Positions 1 through 8,868 are shown, numbered from the stretch's first letter. The stretch is 42,010 nt of DNA from Faecousia sp. (GCA_029257715.1 JARIAT010000037.1:1-42010); one strand, 5' to 3'. Notes: generated from the letters alone by a model not told the origin. Made by a program: numbers and translations.

Positions 1-1025
1 GGCTGAGACAGACGCATCTTCTTGTTGCCCTGCACATGAAAATATTCGGCATCACGCTCGAATTTGCCGGAGCAGATCCGCATAAACGCCAGACGATCTC
101 TGTGAGCCTTGTTCATATTCGCCTGAATCTTGAACACAAACGCAGAGAAATCCGGACTGAAGGTATCCACAACGCCGCAGTCGGCCTCTCTTGCCAGAGG
201 GGGCGGTGTCAACTTCAGAAATGCCTCCAGGAACGGCTCGATGCCAAAGTTTGTCAGCGCAGAGCCGAAGAACACAGGGCTGAGACGGCCATGCTTAACC
301 TCCTCAAAGTCCATCTCCCGACCGGCAGACAGCAGCTCTACATCATCCACCAGCTGCTGATGCTTCTCTTCTCCACCCAGAAGCTCTGCCACCTGCGGAT
401 CATACAGATCGATATTCTGCTTTTCGGCGCGGCTCTTGCCATTGACGCCGGAGAAGAAAATCAGCTCTGCCTTCTCCCGATCATACACACCCTGAAAATC
501 CTTTCCGCTTCCGATGGGCCAGTTCATGGCATAAGTCTCAATGCCCAGCTCCCGCTCCACCTCATCGAGAAGGTCAAAGGGGTCTTTGGTGTCACGGTCC
601 ATCTTATTGATGAAGGTGAAGATGGGAATATGCCGCATGGCACAGACCTTGAACAGCTTCCGAGTCTGAGGCTCGACACCCTTTGCGCCGTCGATGACCA
701 TGACGGCGGAGTCCGCAGCCATCAGCGTCCGGTAGGTATCCTCAGAGAAGTCCTGGTGACCCGGGGTATCCAGAATGTTGATGCAGAATCCGTCATACTG
801 AAACTGCATGACAGAGGAAGTAACGGAAATACCACGCTGTTTTTCAATCTCCATCCAGTCGGAGGTTGCCGCACGGGAATTCTTCTTACCCTTGACAACA
901 CCGGCCTGCGCAATGGCGCCGCCGTACAGCAAAAACTTTTCGGTCAGGGTTGTTTTACCGGCGTCGGGATGGGAAATAATTGCAAAAGTCCGGCGGCGGC
1001 TGATTTCATCATGTAAGCTTGCCAT
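1..1025 (-). CDS. prfC: Peptide chain release factor 3 (RF3), C-terminus cut off by window edge
   Basis: RF3 is a cytoplasmic translational GTPase that recycles RF1 and RF2 after termination. The visible 341 residues begin [20 protein letters not shown] and run straight into the P-loop ([12 protein letters not shown]). The DTPGH G3 motif, the NKMD G4 motif and a stretch typical of RF3 ([20 protein letters not shown]) follow. The family is about 530 residues long, so roughly a third is missing beyond base 1. The ATG at 1025 has GGAG nine bases upstream; an in-frame ATG at 1040 would have no such site. A SigA-like promoter at 1136-1164 gives a leader of about 100 bases that carries an unusual start-stop element at 1089-1094. 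Identification is firm. Confidence 0.95.
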   Translation of the reverse strand, partial: MASLHDEISRRRTFAIISHPDAGKTTLTEKFLLYGGAIAQAGVVKGKKNSRAATSDWMEIEKQRGISVTSSVMQFQYDGFCINILDTPGHQDFSEDTYRTLMAADSAVMVIDGAKGVEPQTRKLFKVCAMRHIPIFTFINKMDRDTKDPFDLLDEVERELGIETYAMNWPIGSGKDFQGVYDREKAELIFFSGVNGKSRAEKQNIDLYDPQVAELLGGEEKHQQLVDDVELLSAGREMDFEEVKHGRLSPVFFGSALTNFGIEPFLEAFLKLTPPPLAREADCGVVDTFSPDFSAFVFKIQANMNKAHRDRLAFMRICSGKFERDAEYFHVQGNKKMRLSQ

Positions 1026-1088
1026 ATTTTTCAACTCCATATATTCTTTCTCGTATTTTCATCGTAATATTCCGCTAGGCATCAGATT

Positions 1089-1106
1089 CTACATGGGACT
1101 GCCTCC
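1089..1106 (-). promoter_or_regulatory. Start-stop element (SD, AUG, UAG) in the prfC leader
   Basis: Read on the minus strand, GGAGG (1102-1106) is followed after seven bases by ATG (1092-1094) and at once by TAG (1089-1091). This gives a minimal AUG-stop reading frame with a good ribosome binding site. It lies 63 bases upstream of the prfC start and downstream of the predicted promoter. The arrangement is seen directly; a regulatory role is inference. Confidence 0.45.
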
Positions 1107-1135
1107 AAAATATCAAGGTAAATTCAAAGTAAATC

Positions 1136-1164
1136 ACTATACTTTATCACATAATTTCCGCCAA
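1136..1164 (-). promoter_or_regulatory. SigA-type promoter for prfC
   Basis: On the minus strand, -35 TTGGCG (1159-1164) and -10 TATAGT (1136-1141) are separated by 17 bases. An overlapping alternative pairs TTGTAT with TAAAGT. The predicted transcript has a leader of about 100 bases before prfC. Confidence 0.6.
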
Positions 1165-1239
1165 TACAAGGGAATTTTTCCCATATCCCTAATTTTTAGA
1201 CCTCCCGCTCCCCCTTGGGAGGAGGCGGAGCAATCCTGC

Positions 1240-1271
1240 AAAAAAAGACCGCCCGATTCGGGCGGTCTTTT
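1240..1271 (-). terminator. Rho-independent terminator of the nfeD-SPFH operon
   Basis: A 13-bp perfect stem (1243-1255 with 1259-1271, core GACCGCCCG) has a 3-base loop and is followed on the minus strand by seven T residues. It begins 11 bases past the SPFH stop codon. Confidence 0.9.
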
Positions 1272-1282
1272 GGTCAGATTTT

Positions 1283-2209
1283 TTACTTGGCGCTCTTTAC
1301 GCCCTCCACAAGACCCGTTGCCATGCCCACGAGAGACTGCATCTCGCTGGGAATGATGATCTTTGTGGCTTTACCGTCAGCAACCTTCTGCATCGCTTCA
1401 ATGGCCTTCAGCTTCAGAACCTGATCGTTGGGAGCCTTTTCATTCAGCAGTGCAATGGAGTCTGCCAGCGCCTCCTGAATCGCACGGATCGCCTCTGCTT
1501 CACCGGCTGCACGAAGGACTTCTGCCTGCTTATCGGCTTCTGCGGCGAGAATCGCAGCCTGCTTTTCGGCATCTGCCTTCAAAATAGCGGACTCGCGCTC
1601 ACCTTCCGCAATCAGAATCGCCGCCTTCTTCTGGCCCTCGGCCTGAAGGATGGCCTGACGGCGGTCACGCTCGGCCTTCATCTGCTTCTCCATGGAGTTC
1701 TGAATGTCCTGCGGCGGCAGAATGTTTTTCAGTTCCACACGGTTGACACGGATTCCCCAGGGGTCTGTTGCCACATCCAGAATGGAGCGCATCTTGGTAT
1801 TGATGACATCCCGGGAGGTCAGGGTCTGATCCAGCTCCAGATCACCGATGATGTTACGCAGCGTTGTCGCCGTGAGCGTCTCCATTGCCATCATGGGCTG
1901 CTCCACTCCATAGGTGTAGAGCTTGGGGTCTGTAATCTGGAAATAAACAACCGTATCAATCTGCATGGTGACGTTATCCTTGGTGATAACGGGCTGAGGG
2001 GGATAGTCAAGCACCTGTTCTTTCAGGGTGACGTGCTTTGCAACCCGGTCGAAGAAGGGAACCTTCATATGAGGACCCACGCCCCAGACATCTCGGAAAG
2101 CACCCAACCGCTCGATGACATAGGCATCGGACTGCTGGACCACCCGGATGTTGACGACCACAAGCAGCAGCAAAATGATCACAATCAGGGAAATGATGAT
2201 AAACGGCAT
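1283..2209 (-). CDS. SPFH/Band 7 membrane protein (slipin/QmcA type)
   Basis: This 308-residue protein has one N-terminal membrane segment (about residues 2-22), then an SPFH/Band 7 domain (about 23-200) containing GPHMKVPFFDRV and RDVINTKMRSILD. A long Ala/Glu/Lys-rich coiled coil follows (about 185-270, repeats of AEGEREAAILKAEAEK type). The family forms large oligomeric assemblies in the membrane and is often paired with NfeD, as here, where nfeD lies 30 bases upstream. The start has a near-perfect AAGGAGG site. The exact physiological role is unknown, and membrane microdomain organisation is inferred from the family. Confidence 0.92.
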   Translation of the reverse strand: MPFIIISLIVIILLLLVVVNIRVVQQSDAYVIERLGAFRDVWGVGPHMKVPFFDRVAKHVTLKEQVLDYPPQPVITKDNVTMQIDTVVYFQITDPKLYTYGVEQPMMAMETLTATTLRNIIGDLELDQTLTSRDVINTKMRSILDVATDPWGIRVNRVELKNILPPQDIQNSMEKQMKAERDRRQAILQAEGQKKAAILIAEGERESAILKADAEKQAAILAAEADKQAEVLRAAGEAEAIRAIQEALADSIALLNEKAPNDQVLKLKAIEAMQKVADGKATKIIIPSEMQSLVGMATGLVEGVKSAK

Positions 2210-2239
2210 AGTTTCTACCTCCTTAAAAAATAAGAGACT

Positions 2240-2689
2240 TTATTCCTTGACAGATATTTCTGCCTCAGATACAAATACTTTAACCCCTTCGACTCGGTCT
2301 ACTCGAACCTTCATTCCCTCGGGCAGCGGCTCTCCGGTGGTAGAGCGGGCGCTCCACTCCGATCCGGATATCATCACCTGTCCTGTTGCGGAAATATTAT
2401 CGATCGCCGCTGTCACGACCCCCACCGTACCGATGATGCTGTCGATATTTGTTTTTACCGTATGCGGGGTAATATAACGGCGGACGACACTCCGAAGAGA
2501 CAGCAGCAGCACCGTTGAAACTGCCAAAAACAGAATCATCTGGAGCCTCAGTCCCGCACCAAACAGCGCAGCTATGGTTGCCGTCAGTGCGCCGACCGCA
2601 AACCATACCGACACCAGCGTAACCGACCCCGCTTCTATAACCAGAAATACAACCATTGCAATCAGCCAGTAAACAGCATTCCAATTCAT
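2240..2689 (-). CDS. NfeD family membrane protein
   Basis: The 149-residue protein has hydrophobic segments at about residues 5-25 and 28-65, followed by a small C-terminal beta-rich OB-fold region (about 80-149, with GTVGVVTAAI and GEPLPEGMKVRVDRVEGVKVFV). This is the short NfeD form that lacks the ClpP-like protease domain. NfeD proteins interact with SPFH partners, and the SPFH gene follows in the same operon. The ATG is preceded by AAAAAGGAGG. A strong promoter lies at 2739-2767. Confidence 0.9.
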   Translation of the reverse strand: MNWNAVYWLIAMVVFLVIEAGSVTLVSVWFAVGALTATIAALFGAGLRLQMILFLAVSTVLLLSLRSVVRRYITPHTVKTNIDSIIGTVGVVTAAIDNISATGQVMISGSEWSARSTTGEPLPEGMKVRVDRVEGVKVFVSEAEISVKE

Positions 2690-2712
2690 TGCGAAGCCTC
2701 CTTTTTCTACCG

Positions 2713-2730
2713 ATCACATTTAGATGTGAT
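2713..2730. promoter_or_regulatory. Perfect inverted repeat in the nfeD 5' leader
   Basis: ATCACAT (2713-2719) and ATGTGAT (2724-2730) form a perfect palindrome around TTAG. It sits just downstream of the -10 of the nfeD promoter, roughly at +2 to +20. It could be an operator or an mRNA hairpin, and no regulator is known. Confidence 0.4.
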
Positions 2731-2738
2731 TTGACTCT

Positions 2739-2767
2739 ATGATAGCAAATCACCAAAATTTCGTCAA
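2739..2767 (-). promoter_or_regulatory. SigA-type promoter for nfeD-SPFH
   Basis: Minus strand -35 TTGACG (2762-2767) and -10 TATCAT (2739-2744) have a 17-base spacer. This is one of two divergent promoters in the 332-base gap 2690-3021, which otherwise holds only AT-rich sequence. Confidence 0.75.
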
Positions 2768-2946
2768 TTCCTGAAACATCCCTTATTTTACGTATTATTT
2801 CTCCGTATATCTGGCACTTCCCAAAACTTTTTACCTTATTTTTAATTTTTGACGCAATATTCTCTGTACGATAATGCCGGAAGCAGAATTCAGAATTCTT
2901 TATATTTGTAACAACTGTCGAAAACCTGCAAAAATTTAAAAATACA

Positions 2947-2975
2947 TTGCGCCCCTTGGGACTTTGCGATATAAT
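2947..2975 (+). promoter_or_regulatory. SigA-type promoter for the rRNA methyltransferase gene
   Basis: -35 TTGCGC (2947-2952) and -10 TATAAT (2970-2975) are 17 bases apart. The -10 lies 46 bases upstream of the ATG at 3022. Confidence 0.7.
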
Positions 2976-3021
2976 AAAAATTAAAATAAAATGACAGCCG
3001 CCCTTTGGCGATGGAGGTATT

Positions 3022-4203
3022 ATGAATCAAATGCAATTTGCGGTCCCGTGCCTGTTTGGCCTGGAGGGCCTTGTGGGCGATGAGCTTCGCCGCCTGAAGA
3101 TCGACAATGTCCAAGTCGAAAACGGCCGGGTTCTCTTCACCGGCGATGAGCTGACCATGGCCCGTTCCAATCTGAATCTGCGCACCGGTGAACGGGTGCT
3201 GCTGGTTCTGGCCAGCTTCAGGGCCACCACCTTTGAAGAGCTGTTTCAGGGAGTCTACCATGCACCTCTCGAGCAGTTCATCCCCCGGGACGGCAGTTTC
3301 CCGGTTAAGGGCCACTGTCTCAATTCTCAGCTGATGAGTGTCCCCGACTGTCAGGCCATTATCAAAAAAGCCGCTTCCCGCCGTTTGGGTGAAAAATACG
3401 GCATCTCTTGGCTGCCGGAAGACGGCGTCAAATTCCAGCTTCAGTTTGCCATCATGCACGATCAGGTGACGCTCTATCTCGACACCTCCGGCGTGGGCCT
3501 GCACAAGCGTGGGTATCGCGCCGTGGGCAACGATGCCCCTCTGCGGGAAACCCTCGCCGCCGCCATGGTTCAGCTGACCCGCTATCGGGGCAGAGAATTC
3601 TTCTGGGACCCCTTCTGCGGCTCCGGCACCATTCCCATCGAGGCGGCTATGATTGCCATGAACCGCGCCCCCGGACTCAGCCGCGGCTTTGCCTGTGAGA
3701 AATTCCCCTGGATGGATGCGCAGCTTTTCCGGGATGCCCGCAGCGAGGCCATGGATCGGGAATTCCGGGGCGATTATCGGATTCTCGGCTCGGATAACGA
3801 CCCCAAGTGCGTTTCCCTCGCCATGGCCAATGCCCGCAAGGCCGGTGTCGCAAAATTTATCACCTTCAAAGACGGAGATGCCACCAAGATGAGCCTCCCC
3901 TGCGACCAGGGAATTCTCGTGGGCAATCCGCCCTATGGTGAGCGTATGCTGGAGCGCCAGAGCGCTCAGCGGCTCTATCAGGCGCTGGGCCGCCACCTCA
4001 AGTTCGCTGACGGATGGAAAAAGTATATCATCACCTCTGAGCCGGAATTCGAGCATTATTTCGGCAGACGCGCCGATAAAAAGCGTAAGCTCTACAATGG
4101 TATGATTAAGTGTGACTATTATATGTATACCGGCGGTCCCCGGATTCCCCGCAAGCAAAACGCCGCTGCCGCTCCCAAGGGATCTCAGCAAAATCGTCGG
4201 TAA
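3022..4203 (+). CDS. THUMP-domain class I SAM-dependent RNA methyltransferase (RlmL/YpsC family)
   Basis: The 393-residue enzyme is predicted to methylate guanine N2 in 23S rRNA, using S-adenosylmethionine. An N-terminal THUMP region (about 1-160, with DTSGVGLHKRGYR near its end) is followed by a Rossmann methyltransferase domain. The SAM-binding motif is DPFCGSGTIPIEAA (about 197-210) and the catalytic motif is NPPYGER (about 305), the NPPY box typical of N2-guanine methyltransferases. It resembles the single-domain YpsC form rather than the fused RlmKL of Gram-negatives. Start context GGAGGTATT-ATG is good. A lipid kinase follows 28 bases downstream. Confidence 0.9.
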   Translation: MNQMQFAVPCLFGLEGLVGDELRRLKIDNVQVENGRVLFTGDELTMARSNLNLRTGERVLLVLASFRATTFEELFQGVYHAPLEQFIPRDGSFPVKGHCLNSQLMSVPDCQAIIKKAASRRLGEKYGISWLPEDGVKFQLQFAIMHDQVTLYLDTSGVGLHKRGYRAVGNDAPLRETLAAAMVQLTRYRGREFFWDPFCGSGTIPIEAAMIAMNRAPGLSRGFACEKFPWMDAQLFRDARSEAMDREFRGDYRILGSDNDPKCVSLAMANARKAGVAKFITFKDGDATKMSLPCDQGILVGNPPYGERMLERQSAQRLYQALGRHLKFADGWKKYIITSEPEFEHYFGRRADKKRKLYNGMIKCDYYMYTGGPRIPRKQNAAAAPKGSQQNRR

Positions 4204-4231
4204 TTTCCCGGGAAATGCGAGGTAATTTTCC

Positions 4232-5182
4232 TTGGAACATCTGTTTATCATCAACCCCGCCGCAGGGAAACACAACCGCACCGACGAATTCTCCTGGATG
4301 ATCCGCCAGATCTGCGGCAAGCACCGGCTTCATTTCCGAATCGCTGTATCCGACCACCCCGGAGACTGCGCCCGCATTGCCCGGCAGGCCGCCGAAACAG
4401 GAAAAGCGCTTCGTATCTATGCCTGCGGCGGTGACGGCACACTCAATGAGATTGTCTCGGGTGTTGCAGGGTATCCCAATGTGGCAGTCACGCATTTTGC
4501 AGGCGGCACGGGGAACGATTTTATCAAGGTCTTCTCCGATCCCTCCGCATTTCAGGATCTGGAGCAGCTGCTCGACTGTGAGGAAACTTCCTTCGACCTC
4601 ATCGACTGCAACGGTGACTACGGCCTGAATGTCTGTTCCGTGGGACTCGATGCCCGGGTGGGAACGCAGGTTGCCGCCTATAAGCGTCTGCCCCTTGTGA
4701 CCGGCACCGGAGCGTATCTGCTCTCGGCGCTTGTCAATGTTATCCGAGGCGTTGCCTCCCACTATGTGGTGGAAATCGACGGTGAGCGCATTGACGGTAT
4801 GGAAACCCTGATTTTTGCCGGAAACGGCCTCTGCTACGGCGGTGGATTTTGTCCGGTTCCGCAGGCCGACCCCCGGGACGGCAAGCTGGACGTGCTGGTG
4901 GTTCGGAAAGTCTCCCGTCTTCAAATTGCCCGTCTTCTGGGTAAATATAAAACCGGCCAGTATGCCGCCATTCCCCATCTGATCCGCCACTTCCGCACAG
5001 ACTCCCTTCGGATCATCTGCGACAGAGAAACGGATATCAATCTCGACGGGGAGCTTCGTCTGGGACGGGATATTTCCATTCGGATTGCCGACAAAAAAAT
5101 CCGCTTCTTTTACCCAAAGTCCGTCACCCTCACCTCTTCTGCCGGTGAGCCCCAGACTATGGGGGCTCCAGACAACCTGTAA
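4232..5182 (+). CDS. Diacylglycerol kinase family lipid kinase (YegS/DgkB type)
   Basis: This 316-residue enzyme has the DAGK catalytic domain at its N-terminus: IINPAAGK (about 6-13), then the GGDGTLNEI signature (about 69-77) and GTGNDF (about 92-97). A C-terminal half with DGELR-type sequence (INLDGELRLG) follows. The family phosphorylates diacylglycerol or related lipids at the inner membrane face. The start is TTG at 4232, supported by GAGGT about ten bases upstream and by the NPAAGK motif beginning right after it. It is probably co-transcribed with the methyltransferase gene. The precise lipid substrate cannot be told from sequence. Confidence 0.9.
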   Translation: MEHLFIINPAAGKHNRTDEFSWMIRQICGKHRLHFRIAVSDHPGDCARIARQAAETGKALRIYACGGDGTLNEIVSGVAGYPNVAVTHFAGGTGNDFIKVFSDPSAFQDLEQLLDCEETSFDLIDCNGDYGLNVCSVGLDARVGTQVAAYKRLPLVTGTGAYLLSALVNVIRGVASHYVVEIDGERIDGMETLIFAGNGLCYGGGFCPVPQADPRDGKLDVLVVRKVSRLQIARLLGKYKTGQYAAIPHLIRHFRTDSLRIICDRETDINLDGELRLGRDISIRIADKKIRFFYPKSVTLTSSAGEPQTMGAPDNL

Positions 5183-5221
5183 CCCCTGCGTCTTTTGCTT
5201 TGGCAGTATTTTCGATGACTC

Positions 5222-5255
5222 AGCCCCCTGTATAAACAGGGGGCTTGTTGTTTTT
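5222..5255 (+). terminator. Terminator of the methyltransferase-lipid kinase unit
   Basis: AGCCCCCTG (5222-5230) pairs perfectly with CAGGGGGCT (5237-5245), followed by TTGTTGTTTTT-type sequence. Confidence 0.85.
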
Positions 5256-5270
5256 CCCATCGACGCATTG

Positions 5271-5305
5271 AAAAAGGAGTGTACCCGAATGATACACTCC
5301 TTTTT
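5271..5305. terminator. Bidirectional terminator between convergent genes
   Basis: A 13-bp perfect stem, AAAAAGGAGTGTA (5271-5283) with its complement at 5293-5305, encloses a 9-base loop. A- and T-runs on either side fit termination in both directions, serving the lipid kinase and htrA. Confidence 0.85.
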
Positions 5306-5361
5306 ATTATTTTCACAAAAAGATGATTCGGAAATGCCTCAGCCGTGCTTCCGCCCGCGCA

Positions 5362-6702
5362 CTACCCCTTGTCCTCGCCGATGGCAAGCGTCAGGCGGAT
5401 TTCCTTGCCGTCACGGTAAATCGCCGCCTCCACGGTGTCACCCACATTCAGGCCATAGACAATCTGCTCGACCATGTTGACATTGGCGATCCGGACGGAA
5501 TTCAGCGCCAGAAGAATATCTCCCGGATGCACCCCCTGCGCTGCGGCATCGGATTGGGGATCTACCTTCTCAATGAGCATTCCCCGGGGCAGCCGGTAGT
5601 AATACTGATAGAATGAAGATACCATCGACCCTTCCAAGCCGAGCGCCGGACGGCCGGATACATAGCCTCTTGAAATCAGCTCATCAATCACCATCTGTGC
5701 CGTGGTCACGGGAATGGCAAAGCCCAGTCCCTCCACACCGCCGTCGGAGGCGTAATCGCTGATCTTCATGGTGTTGATCCCCACCACCTGACCGTAACAG
5801 TTCACCAGCGGACCGCCGGAATTCCCGGCATTCAGCGCCGCCGTTGTCTGGATCAGCGTCATGCTGCGGCCGTGGGTGTTAATGTCGCGGTTAATGGCGG
5901 AAACAATGCCGTCGGTCATGGTTCCGCGCAGCTCTACCCCCAGCGGATCTCCGATGGCTACCACCTCATCTCCCACCCGAAGCGCCGAAGAATCTCCGAA
6001 CTCGGCAGGAGTCAGGTTATCAGCATCAATGTGCAGCACCGCCAGATCCGAAATATGGTCGGTTCCCATGCACTTGGCTTCAAAGGTTCGGTTATCGGAG
6101 AGAATCACCTGAATGGACCCGGCGTTCGCCACCACATGGGCATTGGTCAGCAGGTATCCGTCGGTATTCATAATGACACCGGTTCCGGTGGAGGTGGTGC
6201 TGCCATCGGTTGTGACAATGCTCACCACACTGGGAATCACCTTATCATAGACATCCTGCCAGGGCATGGCCCCCTCCGCCGGTGCGGTATTGGCGGCGCT
6301 CGGCGCAGCCTTCTGGATTTCCAGCTGGGTGTTCCAGTCCGCGGCCTCTGTCTGCTCCGGTGTCGCCGGTGCTGTTGTCTGCTCCTCCAGACAGGGGGTC
6401 TGGATGCCGCCTTCCCCCCCAACCATCACCGTAGGCGTACTTTCCTTTGTCTCCTCCGGCGTGTCAAAAATGTCGATATTCAGAAGTCTCAGTCCGCTGA
6501 TGATACTGGCACACGAGACAATCAGAATCAGAACCAGTGCCACTACTCCGGCATGATCCTTCGGAGGGGTTGTGCTTCCGGTTCCATAGTAGCCGTCCTG
6601 CACCCCGGAGTTTTCATAGGCGTATTCATATTCGGGGTCCGCCGGCTCTTTCGAGTCCGTTCGTTCCAAAGATTCGTCTTTATAATCGGGCTGATCTGCC
6701 AA
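5362..6702 (-). CDS. HtrA/DegP-like trypsin-type serine protease with PDZ domain
   Basis: The roughly 446-residue protein has a cytoplasmic acidic N-terminus, one membrane anchor (about 52-73), a Thr/Pro/Glu-rich linker and a trypsin-like domain facing outside. The catalytic triad is visible: His in TNAHVV (about H189), Asp in SDLAVL (about D219), Ser in GNSGGP (about S295). One C-terminal PDZ domain (about 350-440) contains HPGDILLALN. HtrA enzymes degrade misfolded exported proteins. A GTG at 6711 abuts GGAG with no spacing, so the TTG at 6702, eight bases after GGAGG, is the better start. It follows the two-component pair by 45 bases and is probably in their operon. Confidence 0.92.
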   Translation of the reverse strand: MADQPDYKDESLERTDSKEPADPEYEYAYENSGVQDGYYGTGSTTPPKDHAGVVALVLILIVSCASIISGLRLLNIDIFDTPEETKESTPTVMVGGEGGIQTPCLEEQTTAPATPEQTEAADWNTQLEIQKAAPSAANTAPAEGAMPWQDVYDKVIPSVVSIVTTDGSTTSTGTGVIMNTDGYLLTNAHVVANAGSIQVILSDNRTFEAKCMGTDHISDLAVLHIDADNLTPAEFGDSSALRVGDEVVAIGDPLGVELRGTMTDGIVSAINRDINTHGRSMTLIQTTAALNAGNSGGPLVNCYGQVVGINTMKISDYASDGGVEGLGFAIPVTTAQMVIDELISRGYVSGRPALGLEGSMVSSFYQYYYRLPRGMLIEKVDPQSDAAAQGVHPGDILLALNSVRIANVNMVEQIVYGLNVGDTVEAAIYRDGKEIRLTLAIGEDKG

Positions 6703-6747
6703 AATGTTCACCTCCGGGCCTCGATTTTGCTGTTTTTCTCATTTCAC

Positions 6748-8178
6748 TCAATTCACCAGCGGCAGAGTGAAAGTAAATTCTGTTTTTCCATCCCGGCTGG
6801 CTACGGAGATATTCTCCCCATGGCTGCAAACGATGGTCTTGACGATATAAAGTCCAAGCCCCCAGCCATCCCGATTCTCCGACCGGGACTTATCGAGCTT
6901 ATGGAACCGATCGAATACCAGCGGCAGCTCATCCGGCGGAATGGTCTGTCCTTCATTGGAGACGCTGACATAGAGCTTATTGCCGCCCTCACGGATTTTA
7001 AGCCCCAGCTCTCCGCCGGGTGTGCAGAACTTCACCGCATTGTCAATCAGATTGTAAACCACCTGCGTAATGGCATCCTGCGCGGCCCTTGTATAGGTGG
7101 GATGCTCTGGAATGTCCACATTGACATTCAGGTGCTTGGCATTGATTTTCTGCTCAAAGGTGATGAGTACCTGACCGGCGCATTCACACATATCAAATCG
7201 GTTTTTCTTTTCATCGGGAATTCCTCCCTGATCCTGAAGCCGGGAAATATCCAGCATACTGCGAACCAGTCGGCTCAGCCGTTTGGTCTCATCGGAGACA
7301 ATCTGCATATAGTAGCGGTAGCGGTCCGGCGGAATGGTGCCATCGAGAATCCCGTCCACATAACCACCGATGGTAGTCATGGGGGTTTTCAGCTCGTGGG
7401 AGACATTGGCCACAAATTCCTGACGCTGATACTCGGATTTTTCCAGAGACTCCGCCATGTTGTTAAATGCCACTGCCAGCTCGTCCACCTCTTCTGAATT
7501 GTGGCCGCCGGTGCGGACACGGGCCTTGAGGTTGCCGTGGCCGAAGTCTCGGGCTGCCTGCGCCATTTCCCGCAGGGGACGGCACTGGTTTCTCGTGGAA
7601 ATGCTCATTACCACAACGGCAATCATGACAACCAGAAGGGAAACCGTCACCTGAATATCCGTGATTCCCTCCAGCAGGACCTTTGTATGCTCCATGGGGG
7701 ACGAAACAATGACTACGCCGATGTTGGCACCGGTCTTCTGGCTGACCACAGGCACCGAAACCACGTATCTGCTGGCATCATATAAGCCTTTGATCTTGCC
7801 TGCATCGTAGTCTACGCCGTTTTCATAAACCTTTTCCAGATACTCTTCATTGATAATAAGTCCCAGATGCGGACACTGAAGCCCTCCGTCGGAGCACAGC
7901 AGAATGGTCCCTGAATGATTGCATACCACAATATCCGCCCCGGTCACCTGAGAGGCCAGCGTCAGATTGGTCTGAAGCCCCTCGTCCCGCAGCCGTCCGT
8001 CGGCATCATAGGCCGCCGTCAAATGGGCAATGGCCTTGGCATCGGCGTACAGCTGTTTGTTGGTATTGTCCGCCAGATAACCGTTGACCAGAATCCGGAA
8101 AGCGCCGCCGAGCATCAGCAGCGCCAGCAGCAGAATCAGCACAGTTGCGGAAAACTGGCGGCTGAAGGTGGTTTTCAT
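6748..8178 (-). CDS. Sensor histidine kinase (HAMP, HisKA, HATPase)
   Basis: The 476-residue membrane kinase has a first membrane segment (about 10-30), an extracellular sensor region (about 31-170), a second membrane segment (about 176-195) and HAMP (about 196-248). HisKA has the phospho-acceptor His261 in SHELKTP. The HATPase domain has an N-box (NLIDNAVKF, about 376-384) and a G-box (GWGLGLYIVK, about 438-447). The domain order matches PhoR/WalK-like kinases without a visible PAS domain. Its gene starts three bases after the stop of the response regulator gene, so the two form a cognate pair. The signal sensed is unknown; the linked htrA suggests cell-envelope stress. Confidence 0.94.
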   Translation of the reverse strand: MKTTFSRQFSATVLILLLALLMLGGAFRILVNGYLADNTNKQLYADAKAIAHLTAAYDADGRLRDEGLQTNLTLASQVTGADIVVCNHSGTILLCSDGGLQCPHLGLIINEEYLEKVYENGVDYDAGKIKGLYDASRYVVSVPVVSQKTGANIGVVIVSSPMEHTKVLLEGITDIQVTVSLLVVMIAVVVMSISTRNQCRPLREMAQAARDFGHGNLKARVRTGGHNSEEVDELAVAFNNMAESLEKSEYQRQEFVANVSHELKTPMTTIGGYVDGILDGTIPPDRYRYYMQIVSDETKRLSRLVRSMLDISRLQDQGGIPDEKKNRFDMCECAGQVLITFEQKINAKHLNVNVDIPEHPTYTRAAQDAITQVVYNLIDNAVKFCTPGGELGLKIREGGNKLYVSVSNEGQTIPPDELPLVFDRFHKLDKSRSENRDGWGLGLYIVKTIVCSHGENISVASRDGKTEFTFTLPLVN

Positions 8179-8181
8179 GGA

Positions 8182-8868
8182 CTACACCACCTCAAATTTA
8201 TATCCGACACCCCAGACCGTCTTGACCGACCACTGATCGGATACGCCCTCGAGTTTCTCTCTCAGGCGCTTGACGTGGACATCCACAGTGCGGCTGTCTC
8301 CAAAGTAGTCGAAGCCCCAGACCTCATCGAGCAGCTGATTTCTTGTATAGACCCGGTTGGGAGAGGACGCCAGATGGAACAGCAGCTCCATCTCCTTGGG
8401 CGGTGTATCCACCTTTTTCCCGTCCACAATCAGCTCAAAGGCATCCATATCGATAATGAGCTTGTCAAAGGTCAGCCGGCGGGCCTTTTTCTCCGTGGTT
8501 GCGCCGGAGGTGCGGCGCAGCACCGCTTCAATACGGGCCAGCACTTCTTTCATCTCAAAGGGCTTTGTGATATAGTCATCGGCGCCGGCCTTCAGTCCCG
8601 TCACCTTGTCATCCGTTTCCCCCTTGGCGGTAAGCATGATGATGGGAGTCTGGGCCTCGGCGCGGATGGCCTTGCAGACACTCCAGCCGTCCATCACAGG
8701 CATCATCACATCCAGCAGCACAATGTCCGGCCCAATGGTGCGGAACTTGCTCAGCCCTGCCCCTCCGTCATGGGCCACCGTGACGGCATAGCCTTCCTTT
8801 TCCAGATACATCTGAAGCAGCTCAGCGATATTTTTATCATCCTCTACCACCAGAACAGATACAGCCAT
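8182..8868 (-). CDS. OmpR/PhoB-family response regulator
   Basis: This 228-residue transcription factor has a receiver domain with acidic residues Asp10 and Asp11, phospho-acceptor Asp53 (LLDVMMP), a conserved Thr (LTA) and Lys (TKPFE). A C-terminal winged helix (about 130-228) contains RVYTRNQLLDEVWG and SRTVDVHVKRLREKL. A start at 8913 is possible, but the ATG at 8868 has an ideal AAGGAGGAG site and begins directly at the receiver fold (MAVSVLVVEDD). It is the first gene of the regulator-kinase-htrA operon. It may bind its own promoter, where repeated GTGAACA boxes are seen. Confidence 0.95.
   Translation of the reverse strand: MAVSVLVVEDDKNIAELLQMYLEKEGYAVTVAHDGGAGLSKFRTIGPDIVLLDVMMPVMDGWSVCKAIRAEAQTPIIMLTAKGETDDKVTGLKAGADDYITKPFEMKEVLARIEAVLRRTSGATTEKKARRLTFDKLIIDMDAFELIVDGKKVDTPPKEMELLFHLASSPNRVYTRNQLLDEVWGFDYFGDSRTVDVHVKRLREKLEGVSDQWSVKTVWGVGYKFEVV

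Noticed and set aside
5872-7497. Long antisense frame of 541 codons over htrA and the histidine kinase
   Set aside because: It runs opposite two clear genes, has no ribosome site and shows no domain. Similar long antisense frames (2890-4320, 26062-27231, 31802-32764) reflect codon bias of the real genes.
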